NCBI GenBank assembly: GCA_013146195.2
Contig: CM028384.1
Location: 74,281,228-74,345,227 of the forward strand
Length of the DNA stretch: 64,000 bases
Source of the DNA: Codonopsis lanceolata
Taxonomy: Eukaryota > Streptophyta > Magnoliopsida > Asterales > Campanulaceae
Reading direction: 5' to 3'
Shown: in pieces, positions 32,850 to 44,189 of the stretch
Position numbering within the stretch: the first letter of the stretch is position 1
Layout of the letters: every line of letters begins with the position of its first letter
The notes under the pieces: model-generated
The model's database searches: none
What the model was told of the DNA's origin: nothing
What the model saw: the letters and a program-made list of their open reading frames with translations, nothing else
Program-made: the position numbers and the translations under genes

Positions 32850-33114
32850 ACACAGATCGACCAATCAGCAACAAAAACGATGCAGAAATGCAGTACAGAA
32901 ATTCAAAAACCCTAGCTTTGCAGTCGAAAAATCTCACTTCAACATTTGAAATCTAAATTGAAATAGGAGATTGGCGGATTCAAAACCCTAGAGTTCCCAA
33001 TTCTACTTGCTCGTAAAGATACATATAAACATAATATATGTATATATCTGTATGTATGGATTGCGATGCGTTCGATTTAGAGCAGCGAGGAGGGAGATTG
33101 TGAATTCGGAATAT

Positions 33115-33152
33115 GGATAGAGAGAGCGAGAGAAAATCTAGAGAGAGAAAGG
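33115..33152 (-). promoter_or_regulatory. Pyrimidine-rich core promoter/5' leader tract of the CNOT10-like gene
   Basis: Read on the gene strand this stretch is CT-rich (runs of CTCTCT and TTTCTC) and lies about 270-300 bp upstream of the CNOT10 ATG. Such pyrimidine patches are common near plant transcription starts. No clear TATA box was found nearby, so the placement is inferred. Confidence 0.35.
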
Positions 33153-33906
33153 GGGTGTGTTTGTTCTTTTTTGAGACTTTACTCACTTTAGTTTGGGGGT
33201 TCCGTTTGAGATGAGCGACTCCGGTATTTGGTTTTGCTACCGTCACTGTGTACGCTAGAATAAGTGCGCGACGGACCAATGATTTTGGGCTTTTCCTTTT
33301 TGTTTGATTTGTGATAGAATGATCTAGCGGTGATAAGAGTGGGAAGGAAACTGAGATACAAACGGTGGGATGGTGATTTTATATTTTTTTCTGATAAATT
33401 ATAGAAAACCACCAAAACTATCTCGTGTTACCGAATTGTACCCCTAAACTATTTTACCCACCACAAACCCTCAAAAATATCATTACTTAACACATTACCC
33501 CAACCGTAAATGACCCAGTTAAATTTAACGGCAAATTAAACATGTAACAAGCACATGTGAATTGAAGACAATCAATGACTGTTCTACCCTTCAAACACTT
33601 ATTTTGCAATTAGATCATTACAATTAACTCAATTAACATAATTATCAAATCAACAAATTGCTCTACATAAAATAAATTTATATACAATTAAATTATTATT
33701 ATTATAAAATTCCCTTTTTATCCGAAAAATGCAATTAGAGAGAGAGTTAACAAATAGTAAAAGTCATTTTGCCATTTACTCATTTAGTCATGTTATAAAC
33801 ACTAAAAATCAATATAATCCATGCTTTTATGAAATATATGACATATTGTTGCATAATTCTATTCATTTTCTAGGAATTATACTCTTTTTTTCATAGCGAA
33901 ATAAAT
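33153..33906. other. Upstream flank of CNOT10, no gene seen
   Basis: 33390-33600 has the phrase pattern of MULE-type terminal sequence (CCACCAAAACTATCTCGTG, TACCCCTAAACTATTTTACC), but no second end was found. The rest is AT-rich. Confidence 0.3.
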
Positions 33907-34613
33907 TGATGTGCCCGGCTCAAAGCCGATCACGAGCAAGGCACATGCGAGTATCACGTGTTAGTCACGAACTTGTTAACATGAGTCACACATGCACAGC
34001 AGACAAAGCTAGTAGAATTCCTGAGAAAAATTACCATCATTCCTCGTATAAACATGGTTGGACATGGGTCATGTATGTCCGACCAGGGGGCCATGCCCAG
34101 GAGTTTATACTTGTCATCTCAAATGCATGTCCATAAGTCAGGCAGGGTCATGCCCGCACAACAAGCAGCCGACCACGGCTAACAAAGACTTGTTCTCCAT
34201 GACAAATCAAAGTTTTTCTTATATAAAATGAGTTATTTCCTTATAAGCTCCGACTATTACGCGGCCATCCGCATATCACGTCTACAAGTTAGGAGTTTCC
34301 TCTTAAACCTAATTGGCAACTATGGAGCTCAATCCTACACGGATTCTATGACATTAGGGGCCTATATATATCCCTCTATAAACCCTAAACAAGATACACG
34401 CTTTTTATAGCCTCAAATCTCTGTCAAAATATTTTTTAATTCACACGATTCTTACTTTCACCCCGTAGTGGTTTCAAGAGGACAAGTCTTGCACTTCCAC
34501 TAAGGCATTTTTTGTGTTCTTAATAGGTTCGTATAAACAATTCCATCCATACACTAAGCCCATATATCATTACAATCGATCGGATGGCCCAATACCGAAG
34601 TTTTGCCACATCA
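33907..34613 (+). mobile_element. Solo LTR (Gypsy-like), first of two from one family
   Basis: The element starts TGATGTGCCCGG, ends TTTTGCCACATCA, and is flanked by TAAAT/TAAAC (33902-33906, 34614-34618), a 5-bp duplication with one mismatch. Promoter-like CTATATATATCC and CTCTATAAACCC lie at 34361-34385. It shares blocks in order with 58212-57440 on the minus strand (for example CGGATGGCCCAA and TTTTGCCACATCA). There is no internal domain on either side. Confidence 0.75.
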
Positions 34614-34927
34614 TAAACTATACTATTATTTTAGTTATTTAGGGAGCCCATTACGTATTATAATCTAACACCAACATCCTAACTCGATACACTTTCAGGT
34701 AGTCAAGAAGAAATGTGCAAGTCTATCACATATAAATAAACTTATGTGTCAATATTATAGAGAGAATCGCAACGAATAAACTGTGATTGAATTTCTCAAG
34801 GACTCGTTACTGGGCTACATGGAATGAGACACATATTTTATTCGCCATCTATCCAAGTAGACTCCAACAACAAATTTTTTAAAAAATGTCTTAAATTATG
34901 CTTTAAGTAAATGTGCAAAATCAAATA

Positions 34928-35153
34928 CTCCCTCCATTTTTAAATAATTGTCTTCTTTGATTTGGTACATTGTTTAAGAAAAAGTAATTAATTATATTAT
35001 AAATATTGATGTAATGTGTGGGTTCCTTTAATATCCTTGTGCATGTGATCATAATTAAAGTTGGGTGGAAAAAGTATGGGTGAAGTAGTTTCATAAAAAA
35101 GAAAGTTTTTAAATATGACAATTATTTTGAAACGGACAAACAAATGGAAGGAG
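34928..35153. mobile_element. Stowaway-like MITE
   Basis: The left end CTCCCTCCATTTTTAAATAA and the right end ACAAATGGAAGGAG plus inner GACAATTATTTTGAAACGGA form the inverted repeats, with TA at 34926-34927 and 35154-35155. Its right terminus is also the start of the local triplication. Confidence 0.75.
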
Positions 35154-38100
35154 TACAATTATTTAAGAACATAGAGAGTGTATAGTTCTCTTTGATGCCA
35201 AACTTCGCCAAATCACCCAGATATTAGTTTTTTCCCATAACCCTTGAACAACACTTTCAACATACACCAATTAAGAAAGTAGAAAATCTCTTAAGAAAAG
35301 TGAGAGATTGATCTTAAAAAGGCTTGAATTTGGGATTTTAGGCATAAGCATGAAAGAGATGAAGGACGAGGGGTGGATTTTTAGCGTGTTTACATTGGGG
35401 GGGGGGGGAGTTAGTCTACACGTGTACATATTTACCTGTGTGACATTGAAAAAAAAAAGAGCGGGGAACACGAAACTTGTCATGTTGTGGCTCGAAGTAA
35501 CGCTCTGCGATGAGACTAATAAGATAGTAGGTGAGATAAGTGGTTCAAGTGAATTACCACTTGTTAAGGTCGGGAGAAATACGTGTGTGCATGTGTATGA
35601 CATGTACAATGGCGGCGAAGAATGATGGAGACGCATGGGTATAGAGGAGCCAAAGACTAACAAGGGTTATGAATTTGGAAGTAAGGGGAGATGACGTAAA
35701 TAGGGTTGAGAGATAAAGAAATACGTGAATGTGGAAGAACGAAAAATGATTAAATGAAATTAGGTCACCATCTCACTTAATGGTATACTTATCAGCCCAA
35801 AAAAATGTGTTATATCGTTTATTAATTCTCTATGTTAATGGTTGCATGTTAGATTTTTGGGTCTGATAGACTGATAGTGTATAAAAATTTATATTTTTGC
35901 TATCTAAAAAGTCTCAAATACAAAATGAGTCGGGCTATTAACACTCAAATATATACTCCATATACGAGGAATGACCTTTTGTGAAGAAAGGGTGTATAGA
36001 GTATATATCGGGGTGTTAATAGCTTCATCCATACAAAATTTCAATACCAAAAACTAATTTTTGTTACTCGGTACTTAACACAATGCGAAAGATTCTCGTA
36101 TATATATATATATATTTGGAAGGAGTACAATTATTTAAGAACATAGAGAGTATATAGTTCTCTTTGATGCCAAGCTTCACCAAATCACCCAGATATTGCT
36201 TTTTTACCATAACCCATTAACAACACTTTCAACACACACCAATTGAGAAAAGTATAAAATCTCTTAAGAAAAATGAGAGATTGATAACAGGTTTGAATTT
36301 GGGATTGTGGGCATAAGCATGAAGAGATGAAGGATGAGGGGTTGATTTTCAGCGTGTTTACATGGGGGGGGGGGGTTAGTCTACACGTGTACATATTTAC
36401 TTGTGTGACATTGAAAAAAAAAAGGAGTGGGGAACACGAAACATGTCATGTTGTGGCTCGAAGTGACTCTCTACGATGAGACTAATAAGATAGTAGGTGA
36501 GATAAGTGGTACAAGTGAATTACCACTGGTTGGGGTCAGGAGAAATACGTGTGCGCGTGTGTGTGACATGTACAATGGCGGCGAAGGATGATGGAGACAC
36601 ATGGGTATAGAGGAGCCAAAGACTAACAAGGGTTATGAATTGGGAAGTAAGGGGAGATGACATACATAGGGTTGAGAGAGAAAGAGATACGTGAATGTGA
36701 AATAATGAAAAATGATTAAATGAAATTAGGTCACCATCTCACTTAATGGTATACTTATCAGCCCAGAAAAAATGTGTTACATCGTTTATTAATTCTATAT
36801 GTTAACGGTTGTATGTTAGATTTTTGGGTCTGATAGACTGATAGTGTATAAAAATTTAGCGGTTTTTTTTTTTTGGGAGGGTAGGGGGAATACCAAAAGT
36901 CCTAATGAAAAACATTCACATAAAAAAATCTCAAAAATATTTTTGCTATTTAAAAAGTCTCAAAATACAAAATGAGTCGGGCTATTAACACTCAAATATA
37001 TATTCCATACACGAGGAATGTGTGTGACACGTACAATGGCGGCGAAGGATGATGGAGACACATGTGTATAGAGGAGCCAAAGACTAACAAGGGTTATGAA
37101 TTGGGAAGTAAGGAGAGATGACGTACATAGGGTTGAGAGAGAAAGAGATACGTGAATGTGGAAGAACGAAAAATGATTAAATGAAATTAGGTAACCATCT
37201 CACTTAATGGTATACTTATTAGCCCAGAAAAAATGTGTCACGTCGTTTATTAATTATATATGTTAACGGTTGTATGTTAGGCTCCGTTTGTTTCACGGAA
37301 AATCATTTCCGGAAAATGATTTCTAGAAAATGATTTCTGGAAAATCAAAAGATTTCATTTTCAGGTGTTTGGTAAATCTTTTGAAAATATGTCAGAAAAC
37401 ATTTACGGGTGTTTGGCAAACATACGGAAAATGTAACGGAAAACAATATATGAATAAATAAAAAAATAAAAATAGAAACTAAACAATGTTTAGGATGTCC
37501 CTAGAAAATCAATAAGAACCATCTTTTTTTTAATAAGGTCCATCTTTTTTTAATATCGCATTTACAATTTTTTTTTTGATAATTGATAAGAAAAAATGTT
37601 TTAAAATAAAAAATAGACAATGTTTAGGATGTCTCTAGAAAATGTTACGGAAAACTATATATGAAGAAATACACAAAAATATATTCTAATATTAATGCAC
37701 ATATTGAATATAAAATAGTGTTGAACTTTAAGTAATTTTTCTTTAGTAACTCTCAATTAATCATTAATGGTATCAAATCAATGTCTATCTTTTTTCAATC
37801 TAACAATTCCAAATAAATTTTTTGATAATTGATATGAAAAAAAAACGCTTTAAAATAGAAAAATTGACAATGGTTAGGATGTTCCTAAATAATATATGTG
37901 ACATTAATTTTAGAACGTAGTATGCATTTTTAAAAATTATAATTTATAAATAATATGCACAAACTTCATTTATATTTTTAAACAATTTATTTGTTGAGTG
38001 AAATATTGTGTGTGTAAGTATATATGTGCAATTATGAAAGGGGGTGGAGGGTGCCCGAACATTTGGAAAATGACTTACGGAAAATGAATCCGTAAGTCAT

Positions 38101-38562
38101 TTTCCGGAAAAGAAGCCTTTATTTTCCGTTGACTCGGAAAACATTTTACGTTGACTGCATTTTCCTAAGGTTACCAAACACCGGAAAATGAGGAAAACGT
38201 TTTCCGAAAGTCATTTTCCGTGAAACAAACGGAGCCTTAGATTTTTGGGTCTGATAGACTGATAATGTATAAAAATTTAACGGTTTTTTTTTTTTTGGAG
38301 GGTGGGGGGAATACCAAAAGTCCTGATAAAAAACATTCACATAAAAAAAATCTCAAAAATATTTTTGCTATTTAAAAAGTCTCAAATACAAAATGAGTCG
38401 GGCTATTAACACTCAAATATATACTCCATACACGAGGAATGACCTTTTGTGAAGAAAGGGGTGTATAGAGTATATACCAGGGTGTTAATAGCTTTACCCG
38501 TAAAAAATTTCAATACCAAAAACTAATTTTTGTTACTTGGTACTTAACACAATGTGAAATAT

Positions 38563-38570
<8 letters not shown>
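35144..38570. repeat. Locally triplicated segment (about 970-bp unit, third copy partial)
   Basis: Copy 1 is 35144-36110, copy 2 is 36116-37019 and copy 3 is about 37020-38570, the last beginning in mid-unit (TGTGTGACACGTACAATGGC) and interrupted by a 957-bp transposon. Shared landmarks are GAAGGAGTACAATTATTTAA, ACAATGGCGGCGAAG, TCACTTAATGGTATACTTAT and TTTTTGGGTCTGATAGACTG. Copies 2 and 3 share about 85 bp (36858-36945) that copy 1 lacks. Open frames in copy 1 are broken in copy 2, so no gene is called. Confidence 0.85.
37280..38236. mobile_element. PIF/Harbinger-type non-autonomous element
   Basis: The inverted ends GGCTCCGTTTGTTTCACGGA and TCCGTGAAACAAACGGAGCC are exact, followed inward by repeated GGAAAATG/CATTTTCC words. 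The target duplication is TTA (37277-37279, 38237-38239). Copies 1 and 2 of the surrounding repeat hold the empty site (GTATGTTAGATTTTT), which proves the limits. The 957-bp interior lacks a transposase. Confidence 0.88.

Positions 38571-38649
<79 letters not shown>
38568..38649. repeat. (TA)n(CA)n(TA)n microsatellite
   Basis: Uninterrupted dinucleotide runs lie at the end of the triplicated segment. Confidence 0.9.
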
Positions 38650-40849
38650 AAAGGAGAAGAGCAAGTTTTGAAAAGTTTCCGCCAAAAGTGACTTTCCAAA
38701 TTTAGAAGCACTTATAATTTGTATATAAGCCACTTTTTGCATTGAAAATTGAAAATAGAAAATGTCATTATTATGGTTGATTGATAAATGATTCCAAAAC
38801 CTCTTCACATTCTTATTTAGTATATTAAAAAAAATGCATAGTAGAAACATGAGAGATAACAAAACCAAGTTTTTTTTGTCAATTTCTTTGCATCAATATC
38901 TAGGCTAGGAAAAATAAAGAGAAATAAAACAACAATTTTGAAACTAAATCATATAAACACAATTTGAAGTAAAACTAATTCACAGATAATCAATTAATAA
39001 TAATACAAAGATCCGGCAATTTTTCTCTATTTCATCATAACCAAAGTTACTATTGTAAAAAAAATCTATAAATCGAGATAGGATCTATTTTTTAGACAAC
39101 TAGTTACATGTAAAAAAATGGAAACCCGATAATTTCTGATTTTTTAGTTACTTATACATGTTAAAAAATTAAGATATAAAAAAAATACTGATGATAAAAT
39201 TAACCAACATTCAGATCGAATTTGTTTGTTAGTTGAACTAAATCATGAATTAAAATTAATAAACGAGTTTTGAAGTTAAACTGAGTTTTTGAAATATTTT
39301 TGGAAACATGAACATACCAACAAGTTTCCGGTAAGTCGATGGTCATAGATTCCGTTGTCAGACTTTCTTTATGTGGTAACCTTGGGGTTGGCCATCACTG
39401 TAAAAAATGCGTAAAAAATTGTAATATGTGGTGAAACAAGGGTAAAAGTGTTTTCTTTTCGTTTATATACATCAACTAAAACAACGTGGTTTTATGAGTG
39501 TTTATCAGATCGTGGTCTAAAAGTTATCCATAGCACGGTTTAAACCAAATTTTCCGATGTCTATCCATCGATCGTTTGAATTTTTGGTTCATTTCTTTTG
39601 ACCCATCTCCTACATTTTATTTCCGTTGGTTATATACAATTTTAAATTGTTTTGGTCAAAGACATGTCACTTCGATATCAATTTAAAGATATGTTTAAAA
39701 AGTTATTGTTTTTATTAACATAATTTTCTATAATTTGTTTTATATGCAAATTGAACTCTCGATTTTTCATATAATTATTCAGTTATATAGTTATTATTAA
39801 AATTGTATTTTGTTTTATTTATATCAATATTGAGCCGTGCATTACACGGTTGTGTTGCAGAAGTGCATAATTTTTTAGAAATTTTCCGTCAAAACTCACT
39901 TTTCAAAAATGGAATCACTTATGTTCTGTTTATGTAAAAAAAATTGAATTTGAATTTGAGAAATGTCATTTAATGATTTTGACATAAACTATTCCAATTG
40001 AGTTTACTTTTTTTATTTGGAGAATTAAATTTGAAAATGGCATATAAATGACATATAACTAATTACATACCAAAGCGATATAACTATTAAATATTATACA
40101 AAAATAAAGTAGAAATCAAATTTATAGGCAATCTATTCATAAGTCAGACAGAATTCATGTGCATATAACTAATTACAAACAAAATCAATATATAAAAATA
40201 ATTCGTAAAAATTTCAAAAATATTGAATAGCTTAATATTATTATAAATAAAAAATAGGTGAATAAAAATACTTATGATTGTTTTTAATATATCTTAAAAT
40301 AAAGTTCTATAATATTTAAAACAAAAAGCAAATAAAAAATACTCATGGACATGGCTTTGTTTGTTTTTTAGTTTGGGTCTGTCTTAGTTTAAATTATCAC
40401 TAGATTTTGTGTCCGTGCTTATGGCACGATGTCAGTATGGAACTTATTCAATGTATGAAGCAGATAGTATGCAAATGAATTAATATATGCTTGTGATTTT
40501 GTAAATATCAGATGAATGCACAATACACAACTGAAAACAAAACAAAACTCAATAAACTAAACAAGAAAAACATTTTATGATGGTCCATTACAAATATGTA
40601 AGAATCTCGAGAACTTTATGTCATATTCAAATTAGAGTGACATTTTTTATTTTTATTTTGTTAATTCTTTATGTAATTGAAAATTAAAATGTAATATATA
40701 AGTTATGTTGTTGAAAGAGATCCATGTTTTTTTTTTTGTGGTTTCAATTAAATAGTCGTATAAAAATTAAGATGTAATTTTTTTAATTACATCACATCAA
40801 TGAACAATACATATTCAAAAATCTCAAATTGTATGAGTTAAATTTGAAC
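38650..40849. other. AT-rich repeat remnants, no gene
   Basis: Two diverged direct copies of a segment (TTTTCCG.CAAAA.T.ACTTT.C, then CACTTAT) lie at about 38672-38780 and 39878-39990. Hairpin-like GC islands, CCGTGCATTACACGG (39836) and GTCCGTGC...GGCACG (40412), resemble Helitron 3' hairpins but lack the CTAG terminus. Confidence 0.4.
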
Positions 40850-40854
40850 GATAC

Positions 40855-41115
40855 TGTTAAAATTTGGTGAATGGTTAGATGTGTTGAGGGTAGCCGGACC
40901 ACCACCATTGACGGTGGTGGCCGGAGGTGAGAGAGAAAGGAAGAGAAGACGCAGTCACGGCAAGAGAGAGAAATTGTTTTATTGAATTGAATTAATGAAA
41001 AAGATTACTAAAACTATTACACCAAAAAAAAACTTATATCTAAAAACAAAGTAAATGGGCTAACTAAGTAATGGGCCCAAATGGGCTTACATGGATTGGG
41101 CTTATATTTTTAACA
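40855..41115 (-). repeat. 3' LTR of the chimeric element
   Basis: It pairs with 43520-43780 and has TGTTAAAATT...TTTTTAACA ends. Confidence 0.9.
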
Positions 41116-41285
41116 CGCCCCCTCAACTCGAACACGCAACTATTGTGAAATGTTCGAGTTGGAGAGGTACAAACAAATGGGCCACAATGGGCTGGGCCTC
41201 TTGGGCCAATATAATTCAAATAAGCCTTTACGGCAAATGGGCCTCTATGGGCCTGAATAGGAACAATCTTTATCAAGATGTCAAA

Positions 41286-41400
41286 CAAGTTGTTTGAAGC
41301 CCACAAACGGATCACCTCGAACACTTATAGTAGATGTAGAGCAAGTTGATCGGAGCCCACAAAACGGATCACCCCGAATACTTGTAGTAGATATTGAGAA
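41286..41400. repeat. 56-bp tandem repeat inside the chimeric element
   Basis: The unit CAAGTTG....GAGCCCACAAA, then CGGATCACC.CGAA.ACTT.TAGTAGAT, starts at 41286 and again at 41342. There are two copies plus a stub. Confidence 0.75.
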
Positions 41401-41586
41401 GCCCAAACAGGAACCAATCCCCGAAAAGCTTACTCGATCAATGGTTAGTAGTTGACGAAAGCGTATCCCAAATCGAACTTTTCTGTCCAAAAGAGTACAT
41501 CCTTAATCCAATAATGTGAATCGGACACCGACCACACAGTGATATGAAAACCAAGTCAACATTTGACTTTGGTCAAATCAAGAAGT

Positions 41587-42315
41587 TCAAACAAGAACAT
41601 GCAGAAGAAGGCAATGAGAAGAGCAACTGAGTCTCTTAACCTTGATAATTTGAGAGAGAAATTCTGATGGAACATTTTCCAAAGAATCAGATCGTAGAAA
41701 CTCGACCAACCATAAAATTTTGCTGACTGGCCGTGTATTCTCCGAAGAATGATAACAAAATCGGAGAGGGTAGTGAGATAATCGATTAAAAGTTTTCATG
41801 ATAGTGACAAAAGAATCAGAAAGCAGGAGAGGTTGAACTGATGTAGCATCACTTGTCAAAGTCAACCTTGAGGCCAAATCCTCTAGAGATAGTGTTTCAA
41901 CCTGAGCAATAGCAAAGTCTACGGCAACAGCCATAAGTGGTTCGTGGGGACCATTAGGAATTCCTGTTAAGACATATCGCTTCAGCAGAAAAGAAGGGGT
42001 CCAACCAACTACAGGAGCCCAAGGCATTCGCATTTACAATTCAGATGAACTGTTCTTGAGTTCTTGAACAAGAAGATTTGATTGCAGAGACTTGATTGTA
42101 GACGATCGGCTCCGATTCGGAGTCGCCTTCGGCTGATTATTTGATTGATGGTTGTTAACCGAATCATAACCAAGCTCCGAGACTTCGGGAAATACATTCT
42201 GATCATTAATGCCAATGTGGTAGTTGCCATGCCCAAAATGGGGGTATTGCCTTTGGCGGGACCATAAACAACGGGTAGCAAAGATCATCATTCTGGTACC
42301 ACCAGTGAACGCCAA
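41587..42315 (-). CDS. Unidentified overlapping open frames in the chimeric element
   Basis: Two overlapping minus-strand frames (42315-42034, MAFTGGTRMMIFATRCLWSR; and 42033-41587, MRMPWAPVVGWTPSFLLKRY) have protein-like composition. I do not recognise either. They may derive from a third captured gene or a decayed gag. Confidence 0.25.
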
Positions 42316-42559
42316 TCACATGAAGTGTGAAAGCTATAGAATAGCCGACAAGAACCGATGTCCGTTTCTCCCCCTTTAGAGCTGTCTGCTTCCGAAGAAT
42401 ATCATCATTCTGATACCATGTTAAGATTTGGTTGATGAATTGCTTGAATCATCGCCATGTTTTTAATGGAGGAGTTTTAATTGTACATAAACGGAGGGAT
42501 TGTTTCTGTAATGAATTGAACGATGATGAAAATTCTTGATTTCTACTCTACTTTCTAGA

Positions 42560-42745
42560 GAGATAAATGGGTAGGGAAAGCTCTATGTGGACAATTTGGA
42601 GAAAGAACGAGATTTCTATTTCGCAAAATTGTGGGACATTGAAATACTATGTCAGACTCCTGAAGTGGAGCAACTTTCGATGGCCATGGCAATTAAGAAG
42701 ATATTGTATGCTACAGATGCAAAAGATTCGGCGGCGTCGATGGAT
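42560..42745 (+). pseudogene. Captured fragment of an EB1 (microtubule end-binding) gene
   Basis: The reading VDNLEKERDFYFAKLWDIEI, LCQTPEVEQL and KKILYATDAK is the EB1 C-terminal dimerisation domain (KERDFYF.KLR.IE.LCQ). The N-terminal calponin-homology domain is absent, and a host-type Arg is Trp in KLWDIE. It lies antisense to the LTR element and ends against the peroxidase fragment near 42735-42745. Confidence 0.85.
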
Positions 42746-43064
42746 CCAGAAGAACTGACGCATCACACCCCTTCACGAAACAATCATGGAAAACTAGTCG
42801 CAACAGTGCTCGAGCAACATCAGATCGTTCTATGTAAAGACAACGAATGGCTGAACGGATAGTTTGCTGAGCTTGTGGGCAGGATTCACGGTAGAAATCG
42901 TATTCGAGTGGTTTGGAACTATTAGATTCTTCGACCTTGTTCTTCACCACTTCGCTTGAGAAGAACCAAGACGGTGCTCGAGCACGAGAAGTAGACAAAT
43001 AAATATCGTCAGATGAAGAAGAGCCGCTCACAGTTTGCGAACCCTTCTGGTTCTTGAACAACAA
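42735..43064 (-). pseudogene. Captured N-terminal fragment of a class III peroxidase gene
   Basis: The reading EYDFYRESCPQAQQTIRSAI, then ALLRLVFHDCFVKGCDASVL, contains the distal haem pocket Arg and His (R..FHDCF) and the GCDASVL calcium-site motif of secretory plant peroxidases. The proximal His region is absent and no intact signal peptide is visible upstream. It reads in the same sense as the LTR element. Confidence 0.88.
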
Positions 43065-43519
43065 GGATCGATTTGATTCATTGGCAGCGATCTTGATTCT
43101 CCGGTGGAACCCGCCTTCACCTCTCTCTCTCTCTTTCTTGCCCTTCTTGATTTTTACAGAGAGGCTGGAAGAGGAGCTTGATTCTCCAGCGTCAGATATA
43201 CAGGTTATTGAAAGAATCGATCAAAGAATATGCAGCGGAACAGAGGAGAAGAAATTGACAGTAGCACCACTGATTATGGCGAGTGGCGTGAGCGGTCACT
43301 GTCGGTAAAACCCTTTCAGGGATATTTGGGAAGAAGGAGACCGTGAATACCTTCGACGAGGTGAATCGGCCATTTTTGCGCAGACAAGAAGAAGCCTAAA
43401 TCGCGAGATTGGGAATTTGAGGGTTTAGGAGAAATCACTTGTGAAATCCATTGATTTTCACAACTATCAGATTAGATTTAAAGGAAGAAGATTGGATCAG
43501 AATCAAGGCTTTGATACCA

Positions 43520-43780
43520 TGTTAAAATTTGGTGAATGGTTAGATGTGTTGAGGGTAGCCGGACCACCACCATTGACGGTGGTGGCCGGAGGTGAGAGAG
43601 AAAGGAAGAGAAGACGCAGTTACGGCAAGAGAGAGAAATTGTTTTATTGAATTGAATTAATGAAAAAGATTACTAAAACTATTATACCAAAAAAAAACTT
43701 ATATCTAAAAACAAAGTAAATGGGCTAACTAAGTAATGGGCCCAAATGGGCTTACATGGATTGGGCTTATATTTTTAACA
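43520..43780 (-). repeat. 5' LTR of the chimeric element
   Basis: It pairs with 40855-41115. The primer site lies immediately inside it at 43507-43519. Confidence 0.9.
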
Positions 43781-44189
43781 GATACATACTCGTGAATATT
43801 TCAATTGAATTACATATTCTGAAATCTCAAACAGTGAGTTAAATTTGAATGTTGGAACTCAAATAATGTTGTTTCGTAACATAGTCTATTCACTTGAGTT
43901 ATGTAATGACACGAGATTAATTGTTATAAGACTGAGAAACCATGTTTTAGAAGGTTAAGTTCTTTCAAATGACAATTCTGGTGGTACTTTTTTTATTCCA
44001 AGAATGTCACTCACAGTATTTGATCCTATAATTTTTTTCAAATTTCAGATAAAACATTTTTTGTTGATTATGTCTTACGCAATGTCTATAAATAAAAATC
44101 ATGGTTAGTCATTGTCTAATATAAGATTCTATTTGAAAACATGTTTTTGGTTATCATTAGTTGTATGTAGCTTTGTCTAGAGTTACAAT

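Larger units (their letters stand above)
40855..43780 (-). mobile_element. Young chimeric LTR element carrying EB1 and peroxidase gene fragments
   Basis: The LTRs (40855-41115 and 43520-43780, 261 bp each) differ at two positions by eye. The target duplication is GATAC (40850-40854, 43781-43785). On the minus strand the primer site TGGTATCAAAGCC follows the 5' LTR (initiator tRNA-Met with one mismatch) and GAGGGGGCG precedes the 3' LTR. No gag or pol is recognised. Instead the interior holds a plus-strand EB1 fragment, a minus-strand class III peroxidase fragment and a second internal LTR/primer-site junction (42411-42419). It is non-autonomous and recent. Confidence 0.88.

Noticed and set aside
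35271..35663. 130-codon minus and 105-codon plus open frames in repeat copy 1
   Set aside because: The corresponding frames in copy 2 are broken by insertions and deletions and there is no family match, so a conserved gene is unlikely.
40858..41117. Reading the 40.86/43.52 kb direct repeats as a simple segmental duplication
   Set aside because: The TG...CA ends, exact 5-bp GATAC flanks, adjacent primer site and purine tract identify them as LTRs of one element.
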